The position numbers and the translations under genes were made by a program. A model generated the notes under the pieces. That model did not search any database. It had not been told where the DNA came from and was given only the letters and a program-made list of their open reading frames with translations. Below, one piece after another: positions 1 through 5,265 of a DNA stretch of 5,465 bases. Each line of letters starts with the position of its first letter. The stretch's first letter is position 1. The DNA comes from an uncultured Campylobacter sp. (GTDB lineage Bacteria; Campylobacterota; Campylobacteria; Campylobacterales; Campylobacteraceae), in the NCBI GenBank assembly GCA_937965895.1, contig CALCKS010000271.1, positions 1 to 5,465 on the forward strand. Reading direction: 5' to 3'.

Positions 1-7
1 GCGTAAA

Positions 8-403
8 ATGGCGACTCGTCATCAGGTCAGGCAGGCCGTCGTTTCGCTACTATACGCGCGCGAAATGGGTAGCTGCGGCGAGGAATTCGTCGAGGAATTT
101 TTAGAAGAAAAAAAGATAAGAAACGATCAGCGAAGCCTTGCACTATCGCTTTTTCACGGCATTTTGGAGCACGCGGATGAGCTTGACGGGCTACTAAACG
201 CGCGCCTAAAAGAGTGGAAGATAAACGAGATCGGCAGTATCGAGCGCGCCGTGCTTAGGCTGGGGGCGTACGAGATGAAATTTACCCCGACCGATAAGGC
301 CGTTATCATAAACGAGGGCATCGAGCTTGGCAAAGAGCTGGGCGGCGACTCGGCGCCGAAATTTATAAACGGTGTGCTAGACGCGCTAAAGGCTGATCTG
401 TGA
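8..403 (+). CDS. nusB: Transcription antitermination factor NusB
   Basis: NusB binds boxA RNA together with NusE (ribosomal protein S10) and promotes antitermination and correct processing of rRNA transcripts in the cytoplasm. The 131 residues are close to the family's usual 130-150 and cover the whole all-helical domain. Visible family signatures are an N-terminal helix with R8, A10 and LLYAREM (14-20), W70, the ERAVLRLGAYEM block (79-90), the INEGIELGKEL helix (101-111) and the C-terminal KFINGVLDAL (118-127). The ATG follows an in-frame GCG TAA at bases 1-6, which is probably the last codon and stop of an upstream gene; ribH is expected from the C. jejuni order, but two codons cannot prove it. 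No ribosome binding site can be judged because the window starts too close. The stop overlaps the pyrF start by four bases, so the two genes are probably co-transcribed. Composition is GC-rich compared with the recombinases downstream. Confidence 0.95.
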   Translation: MATRHQVRQAVVSLLYAREMGSCGEEFVEEFLEEKKIRNDQRSLALSLFHGILEHADELDGLLNARLKEWKINEIGSIERAVLRLGAYEMKFTPTDKAVIINEGIELGKELGGDSAPKFINGVLDALKADL

Positions 404-1086
404 AGCTCTGCGTCGCGCTTGATCTGGGCTCGAAACGGGAGTGTTTGCAGCTAGCGAGTGAGCTTGCCGGTTTGGCCGATAAAATTTGGCTCAAAGTGGG
501 TTTGCGAGCCTATTTGCGCGACGGTGCGGGCTTTGTGGGGGAGCTAAAAAAGCTCGGAAATTTTAAAATTTTTCTCGATCTAAAGCTCTACGACATCCCA
601 AACACGATGGCGGACGCCGCCGAGGAGATCGCTAAAATCGGCGTCGATATGATAAATGTACATGCAAGCAGCGGCACTCGCGCGATGGTGACGGTGTTGG
701 AGCGACTAGATAGGCTAGCTTCGCGTCCGTTGGTGCTCGCGGTCTCTGCGCTAACTAGCTTTGACGAGACCGAATTTAACGCGGTTTACGAGCAAAATTT
801 AAGCGATGCCGTGCGAAAATTTAGCGTGATGAGCTACGAAGCGGGGCTTGACGGCATGGTCTGCTCGGCGTTCGAGAGCCGCCTGATAAAGGACGCTACG
901 AGCGAAAATTTTATCACGCTCTGCCCTGGCGTAAGGCCGTTTGGCGAGAGCGCAGTAGATCAAAAGCGAGTGGCGGATCTGGGCGTTGCGCGCGAGGCGG
1001 GGGCTAATTTTATCGTGGTCGGTCGCCCGATATACCAGGCACAAAACCCGCGCGAAATCTGCGAGCGGATTTTGGATCAAATTTAA
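400..1086 (+). CDS. pyrF: Orotidine 5'-phosphate decarboxylase PyrF
   Basis: PyrF removes CO2 from orotidine 5'-monophosphate to give UMP, the last step of de novo pyrimidine synthesis, as a cytoplasmic TIM-barrel dimer. The 228 residues match the short bacterial type. The barrel begins with VALDLG (5-10). K32 lies in LKVGL. The catalytic D60-x-K62-x-x-D65 array is intact in the sequence DLKLYDIPNT. VHASSG (87-92) follows, then the phosphate-binding end PGVRP (176-180) and VVGRPIYQAQNP (206-217) with R209. No key residue is missing. The GTG start overlaps the nusB stop as GTGA, and an AAAGG at 388-392 lies about seven bases upstream, so translation is probably coupled to nusB. The protein begins at the barrel's first strand, as expected for the family, so no longer N-terminus is needed. 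The long minus-strand frame inside the gene is a shadow. Confidence 0.96.
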   Translation: MKLCVALDLGSKRECLQLASELAGLADKIWLKVGLRAYLRDGAGFVGELKKLGNFKIFLDLKLYDIPNTMADAAEEIAKIGVDMINVHASSGTRAMVTVLERLDRLASRPLVLAVSALTSFDETEFNAVYEQNLSDAVRKFSVMSYEAGLDGMVCSAFESRLIKDATSENFITLCPGVRPFGESAVDQKRVADLGVAREAGANFIVVGRPIYQAQNPREICERILDQI

Positions 1087-1094
1087 CGCCCGCG

Positions 1095-1144
1095 CTTGCG
1101 TGAAATTTGATGCGAAATCATTTTAAGCATGGTTTTCACGCGAG
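1095..1144 (+). terminator. Long-loop inverted repeat downstream of pyrF (possible transcript end)
   Basis: Eight bases, GCGTGAAA (1098-1105), are repeated inverted as TTTCACGC (1134-1141). The pairing extends outward through a G-U pair to 11 base pairs (1095 with 1144). The loop is 28 bases, unusually long for an intrinsic terminator, and the following AATTTTAATT is only partly U-rich. It is the best candidate for the end of the nusB-pyrF transcript, but a chance repeat is possible. Confidence 0.25.
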
Positions 1145-1234
1145 AATTTTAATTAACTCATCGCGCAAGGACGGCTTGGGCGGCGACTGAGCGTGGTAGT
1201 GAGATAAAATTTAGCGAGCTTCGTAACACGCAAA

Positions 1235-1251
1235 TGAAATTTTAAATTTCA
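1235..1251. repeat. Near-perfect AT palindrome built on two AAATTT hexamers
   Basis: TGAAATT and AATTTCA flank a three-base centre (TTA), giving a 17-base inverted repeat. It follows directly from two AAATTT copies placed one base apart, so it may reflect the hexamer's abundance rather than a protein-binding site. No T-tract follows that would make it a terminator. Confidence 0.35.
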
Positions 1252-1298
1252 CTCAAAGCGGCGAGCTTGGCGGAATTTAAAAGAAATTTGAGGTAAAT

Positions 1299-1541
1299 TT
1301 GAGCGATTTTAGGAAAATACCCTATGTCGGCGAGGCGACCGAGGCGGATCTACTGGCGCTCGGCTACGAGGATATCGCTTCGTTAAAGGGTGCGGATCCC
1401 CACGAAATGTTTGAACGCACAAAGGCGCTCGGGCGCGGCAGTGACAGATGTATCCTCTACGTTTACCGCATGGTTTGCTACTATGCAAATACTCCGCACC
1501 CCGACAAAGCCAAGCTAAAATGGTGGCTTTGGAAGGATTAA
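1299..1541 (+). CDS. Helix-hairpin-helix protein, Cdd1 / 'pathogenicity locus' family
   Basis: This 80-residue protein looks like a member of the small Cdd1 family (often annotated 'pathogenicity locus' or 'helix-hairpin-helix domain-containing'). The family's biochemical role is not established; the HhH fold suggests non-specific DNA binding. The first half carries the hairpin: IPYVGEATEADLLALGY (7-23) and then DIASLKGADP (25-34). The second half has the family's DRCILYVYRMVCYYA stretch (49-63) with Cys51 and Cys60, and a tryptophan-rich end (WWLWKD, 75-80). There is no signal peptide or membrane segment. The start is TTG: GAGG at 1290-1293 sits five bases upstream, a stop at 1278-1280 closes the frame above it, and no ATG or GTG precedes the conserved region. 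Its composition fits nusB and pyrF, so it looks resident. It stands alone with spacers on both sides. The family assignment is from memory of the pattern; the function is unknown. Confidence 0.8.
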   Translation: MSDFRKIPYVGEATEADLLALGYEDIASLKGADPHEMFERTKALGRGSDRCILYVYRMVCYYANTPHPDKAKLKWWLWKD

Positions 1542-1661
1542 ATTTTTAAATTTGACCCGCGGCGAGTCGTTTAAATTTGATTAAATTTTACGCTACTGTT
1601 TCCGCGCAAGAGCAAGAGGTGCGAAAATACAAATTTAAGCAAGATATCAGCGGTATTTAAT
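1542..1661. other. AAATTT-rich spacer upstream of tRNA-Ser
   Basis: No gene is visible. AAATTT occurs at 1540, 1548, 1573, 1583 and 1631, and the 11-mer TTTAAATTTGA is repeated directly at 1545-1555 and 1570-1580, around a GC-rich core (CCGCGG). This could form a weak imperfect hairpin at the end of the HhH gene, but it lacks a clean T-tract. Confidence 0.4.
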
Positions 1662-1667
1662 TATAAT
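1662..1667 (+). promoter_or_regulatory. -10 box of the tRNA-Ser promoter
   Basis: A perfect TATAAT lies 16 bases before the first base of the mature tRNA, so transcription should start about six to ten bases ahead of it, leaving a very short 5' leader. No good -35 hexamer lies at the usual distance. Campylobacter sigma-70 promoters are known for a strong -10 box with a weak or absent -35, so this fits. Confidence 0.75.
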
Positions 1668-1683
1668 GCAGTTTCTTTTTTGT

Positions 1684-1774
1684 GGACAGATGGGTGAGTG
1701 GCCGAAACCACACCCCTGCTAAGGGTGCAGCTTCTAACCGGGGCTCGAGGGTTCAAATCCCTCTCTGTCCGCCA
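1684..1774 (+). tRNA. tRNA-Ser (anticodon GCU), CCA encoded
   Basis: A full class II cloverleaf can be folded by eye. The acceptor stem GGACAGA (1684-1690) pairs perfectly with TCTGTCC (1764-1770), with discriminator G1771 and CCA at 1772-1774. The D stem is GGT/ACC (1693-1695 with 1707-1709). The anticodon stem CACCC/GGGTG (1711-1715 with 1723-1727) closes the loop CTGCTAA, with anticodon GCT at 1718-1720 reading AGC and AGU. A long variable arm (1728-1746, AGC/GCT stem) identifies a serine tRNA. The T arm is GAGGG-TTCAAAT-CCCTC (1747-1763). The recombinase genes begin 154 bases after the CCA in the same direction, the usual arrangement where the 3' half of a tRNA gene served as an integration target. 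Confidence 0.97.
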
Positions 1775-1870
1775 CGAGATATTCAAATTTCTTTGCAAAT
1801 CACGTATTTACTGATGTTTACGCTCATAAAAAATACAAATTTACTGTACCAAATTTCGGACATTTTTCGC

Positions 1871-1901
1871 TTGTGATAGCAAATTCGGCAATTTGTGATA
1901 G
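1871..1901. repeat. Phased direct repeats TTGTGATAG with internal inverted repeat
   Basis: TTGTGATAG occurs at 1871-1879 and 1893-1901, 22 bases apart, which is close to two helical turns, so both face the same side of the DNA. Each copy is followed by AAATT (directly, or after one C). Between them CAAATT (1880-1885) and AATTTG (1890-1895) form an inverted repeat around CGGC. The group ends 27 bases before the recombinase 1 start. Phased repeats between an attachment site and an integrase gene are typical of arm-type binding sites or of an operator for the integrase promoter. Which applies here cannot be read from the sequence. Confidence 0.5.
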
Positions 1902-1917
1902 AAATTTTTCAAGACTT

Positions 1918-1922
1918 GGGGG
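1918..1922 (+). promoter_or_regulatory. Ribosome binding site of recombinase 1
   Basis: GGGGG lies six bases before the ATG at 1929. An in-frame TAG at 1899-1901 rules out a start further upstream, and no other start with a comparable site lies close by. Confidence 0.5.
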
Positions 1923-1928
1923 CAAGAC

Positions 1929-3236
1929 ATGCTTTCTAAGTTAATCACGAAAATTTCAAACAGACCTAATTTTTATTATTTCGATACGGCTATGAAAGAC
2001 GGTAGAAAAACCACCGTCAGATATTGTCTTTTTACCGACGACGAGAGTGAAGCTCGCACACTTGCAAGTAAAATAAAGGCCAAGGTAAATTTGACGCTAA
2101 TGCAAAGAATTGCGAGAAAGCCTGCTTCTCTAGCCTTATTAATAAGAAATCAAAGAAGATCGAAAGAGGATGCGGATTCTTTCATAAAGGCCAATAAGCT
2201 ATTTTTAGATATCTGCGAATACAAAAGTCTTTTTCAATCTGCCGTCGCCGAGTTTTATAACGTGACATTGTATCAAGAACAAAGCACCCCTGCTCTAGAA
2301 ACTCCCTCTATCATACAAAAAGACACGCAAAAGCCTAAGCGGCATCTATCGTTTGAAAAAATAGCCAAACGCTACATACAAACCGAATGCGAAAAACTAA
2401 AGTCAAGCGATAAGACGAAGGGCTATTACGTAAAGACGGGCAAAATTTTAGACGAGTTCTTTAAAAATAAAGATATGTCGCAACTTAACTATAGTAGCGC
2501 CGAGAATTTTCAAAGTCATCTATTAAAAATCCAAAAACTTCATAAAAAAACCGTAAACAATTATATATCATACTCTAAAAGATTGTTTGAATATGCTATA
2601 AGAATCAACGAAGTCGCTAGCAATCCTTTTAAAACCTTAACTTCATTTAAGATTACGGCCGAAGAAAAATCTCCTAAAGACAACTTTACTATGGGCGAGC
2701 TTGGGTTGGTATTTGATACAGATAGGCTTGATTTACGAAACTATATGATGTTTGCTCTCTATACCGGCCTACGGTTAAATGAAATTTGGCAACTAGACAG
2801 TACTAGCATAGACGAACAAGAGGGCGTAAAATTTATCAACGTAAAAACCGCAAAGCAAAAAGGAGGAGCCGTTAAATACAGACAAATACCAATACATCAA
2901 GATATAGATTATCTTAGCGATATGAAATGGCTTGAAGAGATAAAAGTAGACAGAGGCAATTGTGACTATTTTAGCAAGCGACTAAATAAGCATATTCATA
3001 AAACCATACCCGAAGCAAACGTATCATTCCACCGACTTAGAGGAAATTTTGCCAAAGCCGTAAAGGATTATTGCTTGGAGAACGGAATCGCAGACATCAC
3101 ATCCATTCTCCTGGGGCATTCCACCGACTTGGCGACCGATACTTATGCAAAAGACATATCGCTCAAAGTTAAGCAAAAAGTGATGAAAGGTTTGGATATA
3201 TTTAAATTTTTAAAGGAACAAAAAACACCAAAATAG
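1929..3236 (+). CDS. Tyrosine recombinase / integrase, complete catalytic set (recombinase 1)
   Basis: This 435-residue protein is a phage-integrase-type tyrosine recombinase, which cuts and rejoins DNA through a covalent 3'-phosphotyrosine. Residues 1-60 hold a short N-terminal region (NFYYFDTAMKDGRKTTVRY, then a helix) resembling the beta-rich arm-binding modules of integrases. Residues about 140-225 form the helical core-binding domain. The catalytic domain runs from about 253 to 420. Visible catalytic residues are R282 in YTGLRLNE, the hairpin lysine at K306 or K309 in VKTAKQK, H368 and R371 in HRLRGNF, H397 in LLGHSTD, and the nucleophile Y406, nine residues after H397 as in typical integrases. 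The residue after the HxxR arginine is Gly rather than the frequent His. It should be active. It starts 154 bases behind tRNA-Ser, reading away from it, which suggests that this tRNA is or was its target. A diverged paralogue follows 75 bases downstream. GC content is far below nusB-pyrF, consistent with transfer. Confidence 0.9.
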   Translation: MLSKLITKISNRPNFYYFDTAMKDGRKTTVRYCLFTDDESEARTLASKIKAKVNLTLMQRIARKPASLALLIRNQRRSKEDADSFIKANKLFLDICEYKSLFQSAVAEFYNVTLYQEQSTPALETPSIIQKDTQKPKRHLSFEKIAKRYIQTECEKLKSSDKTKGYYVKTGKILDEFFKNKDMSQLNYSSAENFQSHLLKIQKLHKKTVNNYISYSKRLFEYAIRINEVASNPFKTLTSFKITAEEKSPKDNFTMGELGLVFDTDRLDLRNYMMFALYTGLRLNEIWQLDSTSIDEQEGVKFINVKTAKQKGGAVKYRQIPIHQDIDYLSDMKWLEEIKVDRGNCDYFSKRLNKHIHKTIPEANVSFHRLRGNFAKAVKDYCLENGIADITSILLGHSTDLATDTYAKDISLKVKQKVMKGLDIFKFLKEQKTPK

Positions 3237-3300
3237 CTATTTAACGACATTCAAAAGCTTCTGAAGGATGACTTATAAACTTTCGCTTATATTTCAAGAA

Positions 3301-3305
3301 AAGGA
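3301..3305 (+). promoter_or_regulatory. Ribosome binding site deciding the GTG start of recombinase 2
   Basis: AAGGA lies six bases before GTG 3312. The next in-frame ATG is codon 27, without such a site, so the GTG start is preferred. The 75-base gap between the two genes contains no clear terminator, so both may share a transcript. Confidence 0.65.
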
Positions 3306-3311
3306 TAATAA

Positions 3312-4937
3312 GTGGAACTAAACGTAAGGAAACTATTCGAAGTAAGCAAATACGATGAGCTTGATCATGGTGCTATTAAACGGCATTATATGTGCGAGCC
3401 TAAAAAGTTGTCTGACGATATAAAAAGTTGTTTTAAGCAGATCGGTAGGGTCAAGGGAGCTTCTAGAGAAAAATGGCTTAAGGCCTCGGGGGTGCTTGTA
3501 AGTAAATATTGTGAAAGTATTCCTAAAAGCGATATCGAAAAATACCGATCTTTGGCGGATGATTTTACCAAAAATAACAAAAATAAGGGCTTTTTAAGAT
3601 TCCAAAAAGAGATAGACGAAATCATAGATCACAAACTGTCAAATTTGTATACCGACGGGGCAAATTCTTATCCAGAAAAAGAAACGATAAAATTTACGAA
3701 AGGCGGTGTTTTGGTTTGCGGAGAATTTATTTCGAATCGTATCGCAAAGGCTATCGGTAGCTATGCATTAAAAAAATCTAAAAGTAAAAATAGCTATGAG
3801 CAGTTAAGGAATAATGCGCCAGATAAAAACATTATGGAATTATTGGAGGAATATTTGGAAGATAAGAGGGATATGCAGAATTGTACAAAGTCTACAATAA
3901 AAGAATATAGGCTTGCAATCAGTAGACTAAAAAAATTTTTGGATGAGAATGGAATTAGTCTTGTGGACGTGAAATATGAAGATGCTAAAGGTTTTCAAAA
4001 GTATATTTCCAACCAAAGTAGCAAGGATAGATCCAATAATACAATCGGTTATCTGTCTAAATTCTTTGAGTACTTGGAGTATAGGGGAATAATTAATAAA
4101 AATCCATTTTTTAAAAATATGCTTATGAGGTATAGAGTAAATAAATATAATAAAAAGAGGAATTTTAAGGATGATGAATTTATAAAGATTTTTTCAGGAA
4201 AATACAAGATAGAAAAAGAACTACTTGATTATATAAGATTTATTTTACATACCGGACTTCGTATGGAAGAGTTTATGAGACTAGATAAAGATAGCTTTTT
4301 TGAGAAGAATGGCATAAAGCTTATTAGAGTCAAAACTGCTAAACAAAAATTCGGAAATACCTCAGAAGACGAAATGGTCCTTCATAAAAATATTCACGAC
4401 TTAGCCAGTTATGACTGGATAGACAATATAAAGCGTATTTGTAAAACTAAAAATGCTTTGGAGCATAGGGTTAATAGGGCAATAGACAAGGTTGTAAATA
4501 GTAAAGATGTTAGCGCTCATCGTTTGAGGGGGAATTTCGCTCAGATAATTCGCGAGTACGACGCTTGTAAAGGTGTTAGCGAATTTATGCCAGATATTGC
4601 TTCGGTACTAAGACATACTTCAAGCGACTCAAATTTTATGAGCAATAAACGAGAGCAATTACCAAATATAACTAATTTAATGTTGCGAAACAACAAGTCT
4701 AATTCGGAGCTTATATATTCTCAGAGTAGCGCTATAAGAACACAAATGCATATATTGAAAGCATTTGACGGCATCCCTCAGGAATATTTTGAATATCTTA
4801 AAAGTAACGACTTGCCACATCTTAAGACTAAAAATAGTAGCACCGTTAAGCAATGCCAAAAAATCAAAAAAAAACCAACGCCGCATTTATATTACTCCAG
4901 CTTCGATGACTTGCATCGATATGATTTAAAAATTTAA
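3312..4937 (+). CDS. Divergent tyrosine recombinase with displaced nucleophile (recombinase 2)
   Basis: This 541-residue protein is a paralogue of recombinase 1 with a longer N-terminus. Residues 1-170 match no domain I recognise. A helical core-binding domain spans about 172-262 (MELLEEYLEDKRDMQ, then STIKEYRLAISRLKKFL). The catalytic domain runs from about 285 to 492. R317 lies in HTGLRMEE, the hairpin lysine is K341 or K344 in VKTAKQK, and H403 and R406 lie in HRLRGNF. The third box reads SVLRHTSS with H435 and Arg in place of the usual Gly. At the normal nucleophile position (about nine residues after H435) there is no Tyr. The segment after Y469 (IYSQSSAIRTQMHILKAF) aligns with the segment after Y406 of recombinase 1, so Y469 is the likely nucleophile, with about 25 extra residues before it. 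The C-terminal tail (500-541) is basic. The gene is the most AT-rich in the window. It may be a partner subunit, a directionality variant, or a decaying copy; the intact long frame argues against decay. Confidence 0.85.
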   Translation: MELNVRKLFEVSKYDELDHGAIKRHYMCEPKKLSDDIKSCFKQIGRVKGASREKWLKASGVLVSKYCESIPKSDIEKYRSLADDFTKNNKNKGFLRFQKEIDEIIDHKLSNLYTDGANSYPEKETIKFTKGGVLVCGEFISNRIAKAIGSYALKKSKSKNSYEQLRNNAPDKNIMELLEEYLEDKRDMQNCTKSTIKEYRLAISRLKKFLDENGISLVDVKYEDAKGFQKYISNQSSKDRSNNTIGYLSKFFEYLEYRGIINKNPFFKNMLMRYRVNKYNKKRNFKDDEFIKIFSGKYKIEKELLDYIRFILHTGLRMEEFMRLDKDSFFEKNGIKLIRVKTAKQKFGNTSEDEMVLHKNIHDLASYDWIDNIKRICKTKNALEHRVNRAIDKVVNSKDVSAHRLRGNFAQIIREYDACKGVSEFMPDIASVLRHTSSDSNFMSNKREQLPNITNLMLRNNKSNSELIYSQSSAIRTQMHILKAFDGIPQEYFEYLKSNDLPHLKTKNSSTVKQCQKIKKKPTPHLYYSSFDDLHRYDLKI

Positions 4938-4952
4938 AATCAAAAGAGTGCA

Positions 4953-4992
4953 AAGAGGGTAATAGTGAGCTTATTACCCTCTTCCTTTTTTT
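4953..4992 (+). terminator. Strong intrinsic terminator after recombinase 2
   Basis: AAGAGGGTAATA (4953-4964) and TATTACCCTCTT (4972-4983) form a perfect 12-base-pair stem with a seven-base loop (GTGAGCT). CC and seven T (4986-4992) follow. It lies 15 bases after the recombinase 2 stop codon and ends the plus-strand transcript. On the minus strand no comparable T-run follows the stem. Confidence 0.92.
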
Positions 4993-5181
4993 ATTTCACT
5001 TAAGATTAAATTTATATTTAGCTAGATATGGAGAAATTTAAAAAACATTGATTCAGACAGGTTTGCTTCGTAAATTTATACCCTACGCACCAAACTACAC
5101 AAATTCTAAACTGATGTGGCGGATTTACTTGCAGTTTCTTAGATTTTAGCCGTCAAGAAAAGTGCAGGCAAAGTAAAATTT

Positions 5182-5214
5182 AAACGCCTTTAAAGCTAGC
5201 AAATTTAAGCGTTT
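5182..5214 (-). terminator. Imperfect hairpin, possible transcript end of the YolD-like gene
   Basis: AAACGC (5182-5187) pairs with GCGTTT (5209-5214), and after a two-base bulge TTAAA (5190-5194) pairs with TTTAA (5204-5208), leaving a nine-base loop. Read on the minus strand it lies about 50 bases after the YolD-like stop and is followed by AAATTTTA. The T-run is weak. Confidence 0.35.
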
Positions 5215-5250
5215 TGTGTGCCGTCCGTTGCGTCTCGCGTGCCACAAAAC
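5211..5250. repeat. Inverted repeat GTTTTGTG / CACAAAAC
   Basis: GTTTTGTG (5211-5218) and CACAAAAC (5243-5250) are perfect inverted copies around a GC-rich 24-base centre; with one bulged T two more GC pairs can be added. It partly overlaps the neighbouring hairpin, so the two structures could be alternatives in the 3' region of the YolD-like transcript. No function can be assigned. Confidence 0.35.
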
Positions 5251-5265
5251 AACCAAAATCCCGAC

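Larger units (their letters stand above)
1087..1298. other. Non-coding spacer between pyrF and the HhH gene
   Basis: These 212 bases hold no convincing gene. They are rich in AAATTT (six full copies starting at 1103, 1207, 1237, 1244, 1284 and 1295) and contain the two inverted repeats listed separately. GCGAGCTT occurs twice, at 1213 and 1261. A 26-codon ATG frame at 1110-1190 lacks a ribosome binding site and resembles nothing I know. The stretch ends in the GAGG ribosome binding site of the next gene. A promoter for that gene must lie here if it is transcribed on its own, but I see no clear TATAAT box. Confidence 0.6.
1775..4992 (+). mobile_element. Putative tRNA-Ser-associated two-recombinase element or element remnant
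   Basis: The block from the tRNA 3' end to the terminator behind the second recombinase differs from both flanks. It contains only two tandem tyrosine recombinases, is clearly more AT-rich, and has 12 AAATTT hexamers in the two genes (about 0.4 per 100 bases), against 24 in bases 1-1928 (about 1.2) and seven in 4938-5465 (about 1.3). Position and direction relative to the tRNA fit a left attachment end. The short stretch 1775-1928 keeps host-like AAATTT density, so the true left edge could be near 1928. No copy of the tRNA 3' end occurs further right, so the right boundary is a guess and the element could extend beyond the window. A resident recombinase pair with no mobility of its own is the alternative. 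Confidence 0.45.
4993..5265. other. Non-coding stretch between convergent transcripts
   Basis: These 273 bases separate the recombinase terminator from the minus-strand YolD-like gene. No frame is convincing; the longest noticed is a 33-codon TTG frame at 5048-5149 without a ribosome binding site. AAATTT density is host-like (five copies), so most of this stretch probably belongs to the resident chromosome. It contains two hairpin candidates (5182-5214 and 5211-5250) and an 11-base match to the tRNA-Ser promoter region (5130-5140). No copy of the tRNA 3' end is present. Confidence 0.55.

Noticed and set aside
799..1080. 93-codon minus-strand open frame
   Set aside because: It lies wholly inside pyrF, whose catalytic motifs are intact; the frame is a by-product of its codon use.
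1110..1190. 26-codon ATG frame downstream of pyrF
   Set aside because: No ribosome binding site and no recognisable protein pattern; it overlaps the inverted repeat at 1095-1144.
1682..1876. 64-codon plus-strand open frame
   Set aside because: It runs through the tRNA-Ser gene and into the spacer; its translation is simply the tRNA read as protein, and no ribosome binding site precedes it.
1775..1928. CRISPR-like array suggested by short repeats
   Set aside because: There are only two nine-base copies with 13 bases between them; repeat and spacer lengths are far below those of CRISPR arrays.
3237..3311. Possible terminator between the two recombinases (CTTC-T-GAAG)
   Set aside because: The stem is only four base pairs, without a T-run; the genes can be read as one transcript.
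3386..3625. 79-codon minus-strand open frame, Leu/Ser-rich
   Set aside because: It lies inside the recombinase 2 coding region, with no independent evidence for expression.
4677..4886. 69-codon minus-strand open frame
   Set aside because: It lies opposite the end of recombinase 2. It looks hydrophobic only because the sense strand is lysine-rich.
5116..5123. GTGGCGGA, matching the tRNA 3' end plus flank
   Set aside because: Only eight bases and in inverted orientation, so it cannot be the direct repeat left by tRNA integration.
5048..5149. 33-codon TTG frame in the right spacer
   Set aside because: No ribosome binding site, no known pattern, and a length expected by chance in this composition.
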